In this document: positions 28,301 to 38,283 of the stretch, in pieces
How the letters are laid out: every line of letters begins with the position of its first letter
Position numbering within the stretch: the first letter of the stretch is position 1
Virus record (IMG/VR): IMGVR_UViG_3300047393_000041
Coordinates: 64,001-115,882 of that record
From: a virus
DNA length: 51,882 nt
Strand: one strand, 5' to 3'
The notes under the pieces: model-generated
Databases searched by the model: none
The model's input: only the letters and a program-made list of their open reading frames with translations
Told to the model about the DNA's origin: nothing
Program-made: the position numbers and the translations under genes

Positions 28301-30739
28301 TTAAAGATTGTCTAACCAGCCTCCTGGTTGTTTAGTATTGTAGTTTGTAAAGTTAGTTAGATTATCTAAGTTCTGCAAACCTTTTTGCTCTTGTCTTAAT
28401 CCGTTCTTAGCCATAGGAAACTCTGTTACCTTCTTTCCTTTGAACTTATAATTCTTTCCTGGTTTCATTAGTTTCGTATCTCCTGTATCAGATATACCAA
28501 GTACATCATAAGGAACTCCTTGCATTGTAATATCATTACTTCCTATTTCTGTTATCTCTCCTGGATGATCCCATTGTCCTCTATCATCTTTAATGACTCC
28601 TCCTTGTTTAAGTTGAGGAGACTCATTATTATTAATTTGAGAAGCAGCTCCGATAGTACCTACAGCTCCAGTAACAGCTGGAACATAGTTCATCATATAT
28701 CTAAACTTATTTCTATCATTTATTAAGTTAAAAAATTCAGGATCAACTTTTGATTTACCAGATATTCCTTTATCTATTATTTCATCAGCTCTTTCTGGTG
28801 TTAAATTTTCTCCAGGTTTTAAACCATGCTCATATCTTATTTCTGAAAGTCTTGCATTTATTTCTGTTGGATCTAATAAATAATCTGAAGTTTTTTCATA
28901 ACTACCACTATCTAATCTAGGTTTAAAATCTTTTAAATTAAATGGGGATTGTAACACATCTTCATATCCTGTAATAAAAGAATTACCATTCGTAAGACCA
29001 TGATTTCCTTCATGTATTGCTGTTGATGTAATCATGTCAGGATTTATATATTTATCAACTAAGTTTTGTCTTTTAGAAAGATTTTTATAAGGATCAAGAT
29101 ACCAACCTGAAACTCCATAGTTACCTTGATGTACTCTAGGGTTTCCATCTACAAAGTTATCAAGTTTATTTAAATTTGATTCAAATTCACTTCTATAATT
29201 TTTATTTTCTATATTTTTTAATAGTTGTTCTTCATTATATGACTTTGGACCATATCTACTAGAGGCTTCTGTTATTTTTTCTTTTGTTATTGGATGATTA
29301 TACCAATTATCCATCCACTGATTAGCTTTATCTAAACTTTTTTGTGCCTCAATATGATGTAATGGATTTATGATTTTAGGAAGTTTTTGTATAGAATTAT
29401 CAACTGCTTCTAATCTATTAAAAGTTTTATCAGTAAATATATTATTTTTTAAAAATTGTTTTGTTTTACGTCCAATACTACTTGCATTAGATAATATAGG
29501 TTGTTCTAATTTTGGAGCAATGCGTTCAGATATATCTCCTAACTTATTTCCTATATACTTTTCAGCTGAATGATAACCAGGAATTATATTAAGAGGATTA
29601 ATGAGATTATTAATAAACTGTGTATTTGATTTTGCTCCTATACCTTCTATTCCTCCTGTTAATAATGGAACACCTATACTTGTAACATAAGGCATATATG
29701 AATCTTCTTGTTGTGCTCTTAATGGAGCAGAACCTAAATCAGAAGCCATGTTACCAATCATCACTCCTGGATTCAACCATTCATCAACAAAATTATTTGG
29801 TTCATCAGGAAACATTCTAAACTTATCTCCTGTAGCTTGTGTTTCATCTGCAAGTTGTTGTCTCCAATTATCTTTTGTAAAAGATTTCTTTTGAGAAGCA
29901 GCACTTTTATTTAGTCTATCTTTTCTATCTTGTACAATAGCTTTATCTTTAGCTAGTTGGTTTGCTTTAACTTGATCTTTATATTCTTTAGTATCAAACC
30001 ATCTTCTAGAATCTTCAGATTGAGCTTCTTTATTTATAGATTGCTGTAGTGGTGTATTTGCTTTTTGATCTTTAGTAAATTTTTTAAAATCAAATTTAGA
30101 AGTCTTACTTCCATCTTGACTAATAGTCTTAGGTTTCCAATCTAATCCTTGTTGGTAGTATTGCATTTCTTTACCATTCTGTGCAGAAGCATCTGTAACA
30201 TCAGTTTGGTTTCTACGTGGCCCTTTACTAGGAGATCCATGTCTAGCATACATATGTCCTACAGCTCCTGGCATTACTCCTCCCATTTGAAATTCTTTCT
30301 GAGGAAACATTATATTTTCTCCTTTCTCAACTGCTGGATGTCTAGTTTCATTTTCCCATTTATCAGCTTCTTGCCATGTTTTAAATGGACCACCTAAATG
30401 TTCACCTGTTTTTCTAAATTCTCCCATTGGGTCATTTAATGGTTTACCATATTTAAAACTAGGAATTAAATAAGATGGTTCTCCATCTTCTCCACCTATA
30501 GACATAGCTCTTTCACTGCTAGGATCAGAATATGGAATTCTATATTCTTTTGGTAGTTTATCACTAGTTGGTTGTAAGAACTTAAGTTTACCTCCAGTTT
30601 GAAACTGTCCTCCCCATGCAGGAGAACTATTTCTACCTACATTGCTATATCCATCTCCTTGAAATCCTTCAGGAGCATGTGTTTGATAATCATTATAATT
30701 ATCATCTTTACCGAAATTGTCTAACCATCCTTTAGCCAT
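28301..30739 (-). CDS. Virion cargo-type protein with HEGNH zincin motif
   Basis: This 812-residue protein contains AIH576EGNH580GL, a complete HExxH zinc-peptidase motif flanked by STA upstream and a Gly downstream. Acidic residues that could supply the third ligand lie 20-80 residues further on. The N-terminal 300 residues are low complexity and basic or Gly rich (FQMGGVMPGAVGHMYARHG, KFDFKKFTKDQK). Residues of about 340-400 are more hydrophobic. Near the C-terminus DDRGQWDHPGEITEIGSNDI and GVPYDVLGISDTGD form a motif that I recall from many Bacteroidota phage virion proteins. Its start overlaps the previous stop by one base (TAATG). A packaged peptidase acting on host or virion proteins is plausible but unproven. 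Confidence 0.8.
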   Translation of the reverse strand: MAKGWLDNFGKDDNYNDYQTHAPEGFQGDGYSNVGRNSSPAWGGQFQTGGKLKFLQPTSDKLPKEYRIPYSDPSSERAMSIGGEDGEPSYLIPSFKYGKPLNDPMGEFRKTGEHLGGPFKTWQEADKWENETRHPAVEKGENIMFPQKEFQMGGVMPGAVGHMYARHGSPSKGPRRNQTDVTDASAQNGKEMQYYQQGLDWKPKTISQDGSKTSKFDFKKFTKDQKANTPLQQSINKEAQSEDSRRWFDTKEYKDQVKANQLAKDKAIVQDRKDRLNKSAASQKKSFTKDNWRQQLADETQATGDKFRMFPDEPNNFVDEWLNPGVMIGNMASDLGSAPLRAQQEDSYMPYVTSIGVPLLTGGIEGIGAKSNTQFINNLINPLNIIPGYHSAEKYIGNKLGDISERIAPKLEQPILSNASSIGRKTKQFLKNNIFTDKTFNRLEAVDNSIQKLPKIINPLHHIEAQKSLDKANQWMDNWYNHPITKEKITEASSRYGPKSYNEEQLLKNIENKNYRSEFESNLNKLDNFVDGNPRVHQGNYGVSGWYLDPYKNLSKRQNLVDKYINPDMITSTAIHEGNHGLTNGNSFITGYEDVLQSPFNLKDFKPRLDSGSYEKTSDYLLDPTEINARLSEIRYEHGLKPGENLTPERADEIIDKGISGKSKVDPEFFNLINDRNKFRYMMNYVPAVTGAVGTIGAASQINNNESPQLKQGGVIKDDRGQWDHPGEITEIGSNDITMQGVPYDVLGISDTGDTKLMKPGKNYKFKGKKVTEFPMAKNGLRQEQKGLQNLDNLTNFTNYNTKQPGGWLDNL

Positions 30740-31605
30740 TACTTATATGATATTTGTGCAGGAGTTAATATGAATTGGCTCACTAGGTGAACGTTTGATT
30801 GATTGTCGAGTATATGTCTCACTTTTAATTCTTTTGCTCTTAGAGGAGCTTTTTTGAAACTACGTGTATCATAATTCATATTCTCTTGGTTGATCACTTT
30901 ATCAATAGAAAGACTCTGACATCCAGTGTTAAACAATGGAATTTGAGAAGATTTTTGAAGAGCCCAGAATGTATTGTACTGATAGAAGTTATCACTCTTG
31001 GTATATAGAATTGTTTTACTATCTGTATTGAATATTGGGTATTGCATATACGCATGCATGTTGTTTAATGGTTTTGCCACTAAGTTTAATACACCAGAAC
31101 TCTGTTGTCCATTATATAGAACAGCTTTGTTAAACCATTTATCATTTGTTTCTATTCTTGTGTTATCATTAAACACACCATCTCGTATAGGAATATATTC
31201 ATATGCTTTTGTATAATCTTGTACATTCTGAAGAATCTCATCTTGATATTGATATGCAAAAGGATACTCGATAATGTATGGTTTTATATTTCCATAATAA
31301 GAATTGTATAATTCAATATTTGTTAAGTGTCTCCATATACATCCTGTTATAGTTTGTGTTAATTTGATATTATAATATTCGTCTCTAGTAATATCATGTA
31401 ATGATATAGTCTTTTCAGATTTACAATCTCCTGTAGATTTTAATGTAACCATAGTTACATTATCGTTTACAGTATAACTTATTCCTAATATAAGAGTTTT
31501 TTTAGAAACACCTTCTGCTATCACATTCCCAAACTGATCAAAGATTGAGAATGGTCCAGCAGTAGGTCCTACTTGTGTTAACTTTATTGTTATTACTTTT
31601 GACAT
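30739..31605 (-). CDS. Muzzle-associated protein with GPF-type N-terminal domain
   Basis: This 288-residue protein has two parts. Residues 1-75 (ITIKLTQVGPTAGPFSIFDQ, then GVSKKTLILGISY and LKSTGDC) match the N-terminal domain of the three bead proteins at 40420-44194. The remaining 210 residues are unlike those proteins: they are Tyr/Asn rich with DKWFNKAVLYNGQQSSGVLN, and they resemble what I recall of C-terminal parts of crAss-like muzzle proteins. It is encoded 9 bp after the muzzle. The likely role is a tail tip or muzzle plug component attached to the muzzle, perhaps a split-off muzzle domain. No signal peptide or catalytic motif is visible. Confidence 0.65.
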   Translation of the reverse strand: MSKVITIKLTQVGPTAGPFSIFDQFGNVIAEGVSKKTLILGISYTVNDNVTMVTLKSTGDCKSEKTISLHDITRDEYYNIKLTQTITGCIWRHLTNIELYNSYYGNIKPYIIEYPFAYQYQDEILQNVQDYTKAYEYIPIRDGVFNDNTRIETNDKWFNKAVLYNGQQSSGVLNLVAKPLNNMHAYMQYPIFNTDSKTILYTKSDNFYQYNTFWALQKSSQIPLFNTGCQSLSIDKVINQENMNYDTRSFKKAPLRAKELKVRHILDNQSNVHLVSQFILTPAQISYK

Positions 31606-31614
31606 ATTAGTTTA

Positions 31615-34600
31615 TTAACAAGGTCCATTATTAATTAATGTTACTTCAGGAGGTGTAACTACACTTCCACTTCGTGCACAGAATGTTTGAGTTGAAGGTC
31701 CTCCACCAGAGTTACCAATATTTACAGTTTGGGTAACTCCTGAACAATCAGTATAACTCACTGTTACAACTCCCACTGTTGTTTTACTTATTGTATATGA
31801 GAAACAAGCTATTGTTGTAGTTGTTGTTGTTGTTGCAGGATTACAGTTAACTATTTCAGTTATTACACCATCTACAACATTAAATATATTTCCACTAGAA
31901 AGTGATTCACTTGTAAAATACCAACCATTAGATACAGTTGAACAATCTGTAGATTCACCATTGTATACAGTTTCACCAATATTCAAACTTTCGACTTGAA
32001 TAATAATACTATTTATAGATATTGTAATAGGCATAACACTTTTAATATAAGTTATGGCAGAACATGCATCTAATTGACTTCCTGTAGAAATTACTGTTGA
32101 AGGAGGAGATATTATATTGTATCCTGTAGCAAAACTAGTTGTTGTTAAATTTGTTGGTCTCACGCAAGGTTCAATTACAACTACACCAGTTCCTGCTAAT
32201 ATACAATCTGTTAATGTAACTTGTCCTGCAAGTGCACAATCAATTACATGAGATTCTCCATCTAATCTACAATCTAAAATTATAGTGGTGGTAGTACTTG
32301 TAGTTGGTGGTGTAGGAACTAATGTTCCAGCAACAAAATCAAAATCATCACAACATCCATTTACTCCTGAATAGAAGAAGTTATTTTCAGCTATGTACCA
32401 GTTAGGAATATAACTATGAAAGCTTATCCAAGTTTTAGTGTTCATGTTAAATGAAAGAGTCCAAGATTTATTACAAAAATAATCTGAATCTTTTAAATCA
32501 ACAACTGTGGTTAATATTGAATCACCAACTAATTCTTCTATGTAAAATTCCTTAGTTGTAGAATTATATTTAACATTATTAGTTAGCGGAATATAATCAA
32601 GTTTAGTAATAATTACTCTATCAAATTTACTATCATACACTGCATGTAAACCTACACCATTAAAATGATTATCAGTATCAACTGTTGGAAAATATCTTAA
32701 TATTTCAAATGCTAAATGGTCTGTGAAGAATCTATTCATTCCAGAACCAAATGCAGATAAGTCTTGAGCTTGTGTACCTGCAATGAGAAATACTTGTCCT
32801 CTTTTAGCATCAATTGTTATTTGTCCATTTGGAATCTTCAATAACATTTTATTTTGACTTCCTACATATCCAAGATCTGTTTCAGCAAAATCTATTGGAG
32901 GAGCTCCTTTAAATAACATTGGATTACCAACATAAGCTGCTTGCGGATTACTTGTATCAATGGTAAGTAAGTTATTGTACATTAATGTCTTATTCTCAAA
33001 TCTAGCAAGTATAGCTCTATTTTGAATACCATCTAATGATATTAAGTTTCCATAGTTTTGAGGAAAATCAAAATATGAAACTGCTCTATATGTTAACCAA
33101 CTGTTCACTCTATTATCAGCATCTGTATTCTGTGTATCAGAATAGATTGCTCTAAATGGATAATGTGTATAGCAAGCTTTTCCATCCCAGTCAGGAGGAA
33201 GATGTGTAAATGTATTTTCTTTATTTTGTTTAGAGAATGTTACATTATATGTATATGTATTATCATTAGCTATACTAACAAAATCTTCCTGTAACCAATC
33301 ATCAGGAATACCTGTTGATACATGTGGCCAGAAATCACCTTCTCTATTATTAAATGCTTGTCTAAGATCTGTATTATAAGAACTCTCACAATAGAAGTTA
33401 GGAACACCATATGCAAATAAATAAAAATATCCATCATAGAATGTTCTTTGAGATCCTGCATTAGGAGGAGGATATAAAGTTGGATCATTAGGACAATCAA
33501 ATTCATGGGCTTTATATGATATAATATTAGAAAGTAATCCTGATCCATTATTTGCATAATCTGATAATATAGATCTAGCAGAATGCCAGTATTTTGGATA
33601 AGCTATATTACCAATCTCATCATAAAATACATCACTATCATCTGGAGCATTAACTCTATTATCAATAAAGAATGGAAGTTTAGTTTTAAATGCAAATCTA
33701 CTTATAAATGTATCTCCGCCAAATATTGTAGAGCTTCCTGTAGTTTTAGTATTTTTTTGAAATCCTGTATCAATAGTAACATAAGAATATATTTGTCCCC
33801 ATTGATTAACAAAAGTATTTTTCAATGATGCGTAATATGAAACAACACTAATAGCTTGTTCGTTAGCAGGTGTTGCACAAGCACTGCTGTCACCTATAGT
33901 AAATCTGGATACATCAGTTACTCCTAACGCAGCCATGTTGACACTAGAACTAGGGAAAGGTAATGCTGTTTTTGATTCATCTGTTTTTAAATAAACAGAA
34001 GATTCTCTTTGATAATTATTTATATTAAAATCATCACCTACATTTTGTACTCCAGGAATTAAGTATCTAGATAGATCTATATATCGCTGTTTGATACCAA
34101 TATTATTAGGTATAGATGTATTATAATCATAACTAGCTGTAGAGTTAAATGATTGTGCATAGTTTCTTCTTGTTATACCATTTATATATATTTGTAGATA
34201 TGCTTGATATGTTGTAAACATAGCAGTAGCATTAAATTGACTTGTAATAGCTCCTAATCTACTAGAACTATCTAATGCATCTTCTTGTGCTTCTTTTGAA
34301 AGTAATCTATATTTAGCATTACTTCTGACTTGTACAAAATGCGCAGATCCTTTACCAAACATTACATTCTCCAGTTTAAGAGTATCTCCTAAAAATGGTT
34401 GACCAAATGATGTTTCAGGTGAATTAAATATTTGTCTATAACTATTATTAAATTGAGGCAAAGGACTTTCTACTCCACATGCATCAACTCTTACGGGATC
34501 TCTTTCATCAATTCCAGTATCATCACCACAATATTCTATACATTCAGGTTTAGGTGAACCTGGTTCAGTGTAAACAATATATTCAGTATATCCACTATCC

Positions 34601-36819
34601 CAGTTATTTGAACCTTGTAAATACACTTGTGTGAGTGCACCTTGAGTTCTATCTGTAAATTGAGCTCGCCATCCTTCACATGGATCAAAAAATCCTGGAC
34701 AATCACGATATAAATACCATACATCATAATTAGAATATGATATACATCCTACATTAGATGATAACATTACAGGTCCAGTGTTAGTTTGTTTTATTTGATT
34801 AAATGGTCCATTACCTAAGAATGTAGGTTTGTTTATTGAACACCAATCAAATACACCTAAACTCTCAAAGTTATGAGTAGCTAATTTATTAGTATTAGGA
34901 TCTATATATTGAATAGCTGTATATGGAGGTTTTCCTACTGGAAATTCATTAAATTTAAATATATTAATTTCAAAAGGTTGAGATTCTTTTGCCCAAGCAT
35001 TATTGGTTGTATTTAAAAAAGGATCTGCATTTAAATCATTATATGGATAGTTAGGAAAATAAAAAGATTGTTCTTCTCTTTTATATTTATTTACATTACG
35101 AAGAATTCCTTTACCTACAATAGATTTATTTGTTGCTCTATCTCCTCTTAGTATTTTAAATCCTACTATAGCAGCTTTTTGTTCATCTGTAAGAGACGAA
35201 CTTCGAATTAAAGTATTTACTTGAGTAATATCTATTTTTACTCCTATAGGAAATACATTATTATTTTGAAAAGATAATCCTGTAAGAGGATCATAACCTA
35301 TAACTGGTTTTGTTATAGGAGATACTAATACATCTGGAAATTTATGATGTCTAATCTTTTGTCCAGCAAGATCTCCCCATACATTAGTATTGCATGGATA
35401 TTCTTCTGTAGATTCCCAATATGCAAATTTACCATAGTTGTAAGCAGTGGCATTACCAATGTTAGTTGTTGCATCTACAGGAGATGTATTAATTACAGAA
35501 GCAGTGTTGTAAATTTCCCAATAAGGAGCACTTGTTCCTTCACCAATGAAATCTTGATTTGTATTAGGAACACTAACTAAATCACTACTTATTGCTTCTC
35601 TACTTGGTATATGAAAACCATCTGTTTGTTTTCCATTTCTAAGTAGGAATGCAATTTCAAAAGCATACACTTCATCACGAAGATAACCTCTTAAGTTAGT
35701 TGCGTTTAATTCATCTGAATAGTTTTCAGTTGGTGGTAATTTATATGTTTCCCAAAGTAAAGTTATACCTGTTGCTATCTCTTGATAATTAATTCTATCA
35801 ATAGATACTAAACCATCCCATATAAGAACATCTTGTGCTGTAGTTAAATCTTCAGCTATATCATAATATGGAAACTTTTCAAATATATCATTAATAGATA
35901 ATCTTATGGCAGTAACATCTTGTCCTGTATATGTAACTTGTTTAGTTACATTATCAATAAAATATGTACCAACTAATTCTACAGAACTAACTGCATTTAT
36001 TGTTTTAATAACTGCTAAGTTAAAATATGTATATTCTCCTGTTGTATCTAAATTAGAAACATCAACAACAATTGACTTACCTACATTATAATTATAATTT
36101 ACCGTTGTAATACTAATATCTGCAATTGGTGTAGGGTTTGTAATAGAATAATATGATGTATATGGATTACCAGAAGCATCTGCATATTGAACAGCAAATT
36201 GATATGTACCAGCAATTAATGCTCCTCCAGTTGTAATGTCTACAACTGAAAGATCTGGAATATTAAAATTAGGTTGTATTTTTAATTGATTACAATCTAC
36301 TTCTGTAGTGTATGTAGGATTGCAAAGATCTGAGCCAGGAGTTAATGTATAAGGAATATTTTCAATATCTAAATATCTTCTTGGATTATATCCATCTGTC
36401 CAATATATTTCAGTTTTACAATTAGCTATCTTATGTACAACTTTATGTATTGGATTATCAATATTAAAATTAAGACATGCTGAATTAATTAATGTATGAT
36501 ATATACAATCATTATTATCCATATAACCTATCTCACATGAACCATCATTAGGATTAGTAAGAAAGAATATATGTTTACTTTTTTCGTTGATAAAATGCTC
36601 TCCTATTAATACATAGTTTTTTGGAAAAGATAAACAAAGTTCATTTCCTTGTTCATTCTGATAATTAACAGATGATGAATCAAAGTTTTCTAAAGCAGCA
36701 TTTAAAGCGTAAGTCAATGTACCTGGTTTAATTTGGTTCAAAGTTTGATCCATATTTAAACCAATAGATGCATTATTATATTCTGCCTTGATATTTCCTT
36801 GTGGTTGTTCTTCAGCCAT
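31615..36819 (-). CDS. Tail muzzle protein, extended by poly-Thr bead domains
   Basis: This 1734-residue protein is the best candidate for the crAss-like muzzle (the large tail nozzle protein beyond the ring proteins). The N-terminus NIKAEYNNASIGLNMDQTLN, then TYALNAALENFDS and EIYWTDGYNPRRYLDIENIP, is characteristic of that family. The gene order (ring-1-like gene immediately upstream) agrees. Residues 1 to about 1495 are the beta-rich muzzle. After that an unusual tail begins: PTTSTTTTIILDC, repeated C-x-L-x-G units (LDCRLDG, IDCALAG, TDCILAG), a bead domain ending GVITEIVNC, a poly-Thr linker (TTTTTTT near residue 1660), and a final Cys-containing bead ending NNGPC. These extra modules are shared with small proteins at 40420-44194 and are probably displayed outside. 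Confidence 0.82.
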   Translation of the reverse strand: MAEEQPQGNIKAEYNNASIGLNMDQTLNQIKPGTLTYALNAALENFDSSSVNYQNEQGNELCLSFPKNYVLIGEHFINEKSKHIFFLTNPNDGSCEIGYMDNNDCIYHTLINSACLNFNIDNPIHKVVHKIANCKTEIYWTDGYNPRRYLDIENIPYTLTPGSDLCNPTYTTEVDCNQLKIQPNFNIPDLSVVDITTGGALIAGTYQFAVQYADASGNPYTSYYSITNPTPIADISITTVNYNYNVGKSIVVDVSNLDTTGEYTYFNLAVIKTINAVSSVELVGTYFIDNVTKQVTYTGQDVTAIRLSINDIFEKFPYYDIAEDLTTAQDVLIWDGLVSIDRINYQEIATGITLLWETYKLPPTENYSDELNATNLRGYLRDEVYAFEIAFLLRNGKQTDGFHIPSREAISSDLVSVPNTNQDFIGEGTSAPYWEIYNTASVINTSPVDATTNIGNATAYNYGKFAYWESTEEYPCNTNVWGDLAGQKIRHHKFPDVLVSPITKPVIGYDPLTGLSFQNNNVFPIGVKIDITQVNTLIRSSSLTDEQKAAIVGFKILRGDRATNKSIVGKGILRNVNKYKREEQSFYFPNYPYNDLNADPFLNTTNNAWAKESQPFEINIFKFNEFPVGKPPYTAIQYIDPNTNKLATHNFESLGVFDWCSINKPTFLGNGPFNQIKQTNTGPVMLSSNVGCISYSNYDVWYLYRDCPGFFDPCEGWRAQFTDRTQGALTQVYLQGSNNWDSGYTEYIVYTEPGSPKPECIEYCGDDTGIDERDPVRVDACGVESPLPQFNNSYRQIFNSPETSFGQPFLGDTLKLENVMFGKGSAHFVQVRSNAKYRLLSKEAQEDALDSSSRLGAITSQFNATAMFTTYQAYLQIYINGITRRNYAQSFNSTASYDYNTSIPNNIGIKQRYIDLSRYLIPGVQNVGDDFNINNYQRESSVYLKTDESKTALPFPSSSVNMAALGVTDVSRFTIGDSSACATPANEQAISVVSYYASLKNTFVNQWGQIYSYVTIDTGFQKNTKTTGSSTIFGGDTFISRFAFKTKLPFFIDNRVNAPDDSDVFYDEIGNIAYPKYWHSARSILSDYANNGSGLLSNIISYKAHEFDCPNDPTLYPPPNAGSQRTFYDGYFYLFAYGVPNFYCESSYNTDLRQAFNNREGDFWPHVSTGIPDDWLQEDFVSIANDNTYTYNVTFSKQNKENTFTHLPPDWDGKACYTHYPFRAIYSDTQNTDADNRVNSWLTYRAVSYFDFPQNYGNLISLDGIQNRAILARFENKTLMYNNLLTIDTSNPQAAYVGNPMLFKGAPPIDFAETDLGYVGSQNKMLLKIPNGQITIDAKRGQVFLIAGTQAQDLSAFGSGMNRFFTDHLAFEILRYFPTVDTDNHFNGVGLHAVYDSKFDRVIITKLDYIPLTNNVKYNSTTKEFYIEELVGDSILTTVVDLKDSDYFCNKSWTLSFNMNTKTWISFHSYIPNWYIAENNFFYSGVNGCCDDFDFVAGTLVPTPPTTSTTTTIILDCRLDGESHVIDCALAGQVTLTDCILAGTGVVVIEPCVRPTNLTTTSFATGYNIISPPSTVISTGSQLDACSAITYIKSVMPITISINSIIIQVESLNIGETVYNGESTDCSTVSNGWYFTSESLSSGNIFNVVDGVITEIVNCNPATTTTTTTIACFSYTISKTTVGVVTVSYTDCSGVTQTVNIGNSGGGPSTQTFCARSGSVVTPPEVTLINNGPC

Positions 36820-36827
36820 GATGTATA

Positions 36828-37796
36828 TTAATTATTTCTACGTCTTCCATATCTACTAGTAGGAAGTTCATACATATTAAATCTATTCAAATCATTTTTA
36901 ATCCTTTGTTGTTTTTCCCAAGGAGTTTGTTTTTTGATTTCAATACTAGCCATAATAAAAGCTTCTTCATATGCTTGTTTATGATATAATAACTTTTGTT
37001 GTAACTGATTAAAAGTTTCATCATTAGTTTGATTAGTAAGCATTTCAAATACTTTAAACTTAAGGAATGCTTCTACATATTCTCTTATACGATAATTATC
37101 AGGAATCATTTGATTTCCTATTTCATCATACTCTGTAGCATAAAATATTAAATGTACTACACCTTTTCTAAAGTTAGTTACAAACTTGTTATCTCGTATA
37201 TCAAATGAATCAATACTTGCAGATCCAGGTGTAAAGTTACGATCAGGTAAAGGTTGGGAATAAGTTTCCCAATTATCTGTATATCCTACTCCACAGTTAT
37301 GTCTTGCAGATATATTTCCAGGCTTAAGTAAATAACTATGATTAAATCCTCTAGTCACACTATTGTTTGTTTTATACACAGCTTGTACTAAAACAGGCAT
37401 ACATGTACCATCACATTGTGGAGTTTGACAACCAACATTAGTACAAGGAGTTCCACCAATAGTTAATGGAGCTATTTGTATAGTAGTTGCTGTAGCAGCT
37501 TGTGAATAAAATGAGTTAGCTGATTGATAAGGATAAGCTGCTACTTCTGTAGTCATCCAAGCTTCTCTAACAGCATAAAAGTTATCAGGAAGTCTTGCTT
37601 GAAAATCTTCAACAAAAAGAACTTCATCAGTAATTACATAAGTAGTTCTTCCTAACTTTTTTAAAGCTTTGTCTAAATAAGTAGGGAATAACAAATCATC
37701 TACAGCACCTGTATCGAAATAACTTTTAAGTTCTTCCTTAACGGTTGAGTAGATAGGTTCTGGGCTTATAAAAGCATATTTATAATAGTAGCTCAT
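36828..37796 (-). CDS. Ring/stem tail protein, crAss ring-1-like
   Basis: This 322-residue protein is encoded immediately before the muzzle, the position held by ring protein 1 in crAss-like phages. The N-terminus (MSYYYKYAFISPEPIYSTVK, then DELKSY-like helices) is followed by LPDNFYAVREAWMTTEV, a typical pattern for connector or ring proteins. Near residues 115-135 there is a Cys cluster (CTNVGCQTPQCDGTC) that could bind a metal or form disulfides. The C-terminal 90 residues are helical (IREYVEAFLKFKVFEMLTNQ, AYEEAFIMASIEIKKQT). The likely role is forming a 12-fold ring between portal and muzzle. The exact ring number is inferred from gene order only. Confidence 0.72.
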   Translation of the reverse strand: MSYYYKYAFISPEPIYSTVKEELKSYFDTGAVDDLLFPTYLDKALKKLGRTTYVITDEVLFVEDFQARLPDNFYAVREAWMTTEVAAYPYQSANSFYSQAATATTIQIAPLTIGGTPCTNVGCQTPQCDGTCMPVLVQAVYKTNNSVTRGFNHSYLLKPGNISARHNCGVGYTDNWETYSQPLPDRNFTPGSASIDSFDIRDNKFVTNFRKGVVHLIFYATEYDEIGNQMIPDNYRIREYVEAFLKFKVFEMLTNQTNDETFNQLQQKLLYHKQAYEEAFIMASIEIKKQTPWEKQQRIKNDLNRFNMYELPTSRYGRRRNN

Positions 37797-37803
37797 AATT
37801 TAT

Positions 37804-38283
37804 TTAGTGTTTCCATTCTCGATATATATGTTGATATTTATCGTTGGTTTTTAAATAGTGTGATAGTAGTCTTGATGTAAGTCTGGAAGGTTTGAAGTAC
37901 CAAAGTCCAGAGTTCTTAAAACGTGCTGTGGGTTTAAACCACATCCAACCAAAGAAATAACCTTCTGTGTGATAATTAAAATTATATATCACCTTTCCTT
38001 TCTCTTTAGTTTTTTGCCAATCAATTGGTAAGTTTATAAATTCTTTTCCATCAGCAACTGTAATCTTTCTTCGTTTCTTTTTATTGATAGAGAATTCTCC
38101 AAATCCATAAGGTAGTTTTGCTTTTTCTCCTGTCTCTAAAATATATTCTTTAAATAATTCATTATGTGTGTAGATTATATTTCTCCATTCATCAAATGTA
38201 AGTTTGATAGAAGGATAACTTTTACAGAAATGATTATAGTTATCTTTACTAGAAGATCGCCAATCTACATGCACTCGACTCAT
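37804..38283 (-). CDS. Conserved small protein of the tail-ring module
   Basis: This 159-residue basic protein starts MSRVHVDWRSSSKDNYNHFC and includes LTFDEWRNIIYTHNELFKEY, LPYGFGEFSINKKKRRK and, near the end, EGYFFGWMWFKPTARF. It is rich in Trp, Tyr and Lys. I recall proteins like this from the same spot between ring genes in crAss-like phages but know no function. It has no membrane segment. The start codon abuts the stop of the upstream gene without a gap, and it ends 7 bp before the ring-1-like gene, so it is probably produced with the tail-ring proteins. It could be an assembly factor or a nucleic-acid binding protein given the basic KKKRRK patch. Confidence 0.7.
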   Translation of the reverse strand: MSRVHVDWRSSSKDNYNHFCKSYPSIKLTFDEWRNIIYTHNELFKEYILETGEKAKLPYGFGEFSINKKKRRKITVADGKEFINLPIDWQKTKEKGKVIYNFNYHTEGYFFGWMWFKPTARFKNSGLWYFKPSRLTSRLLSHYLKTNDKYQHIYREWKH

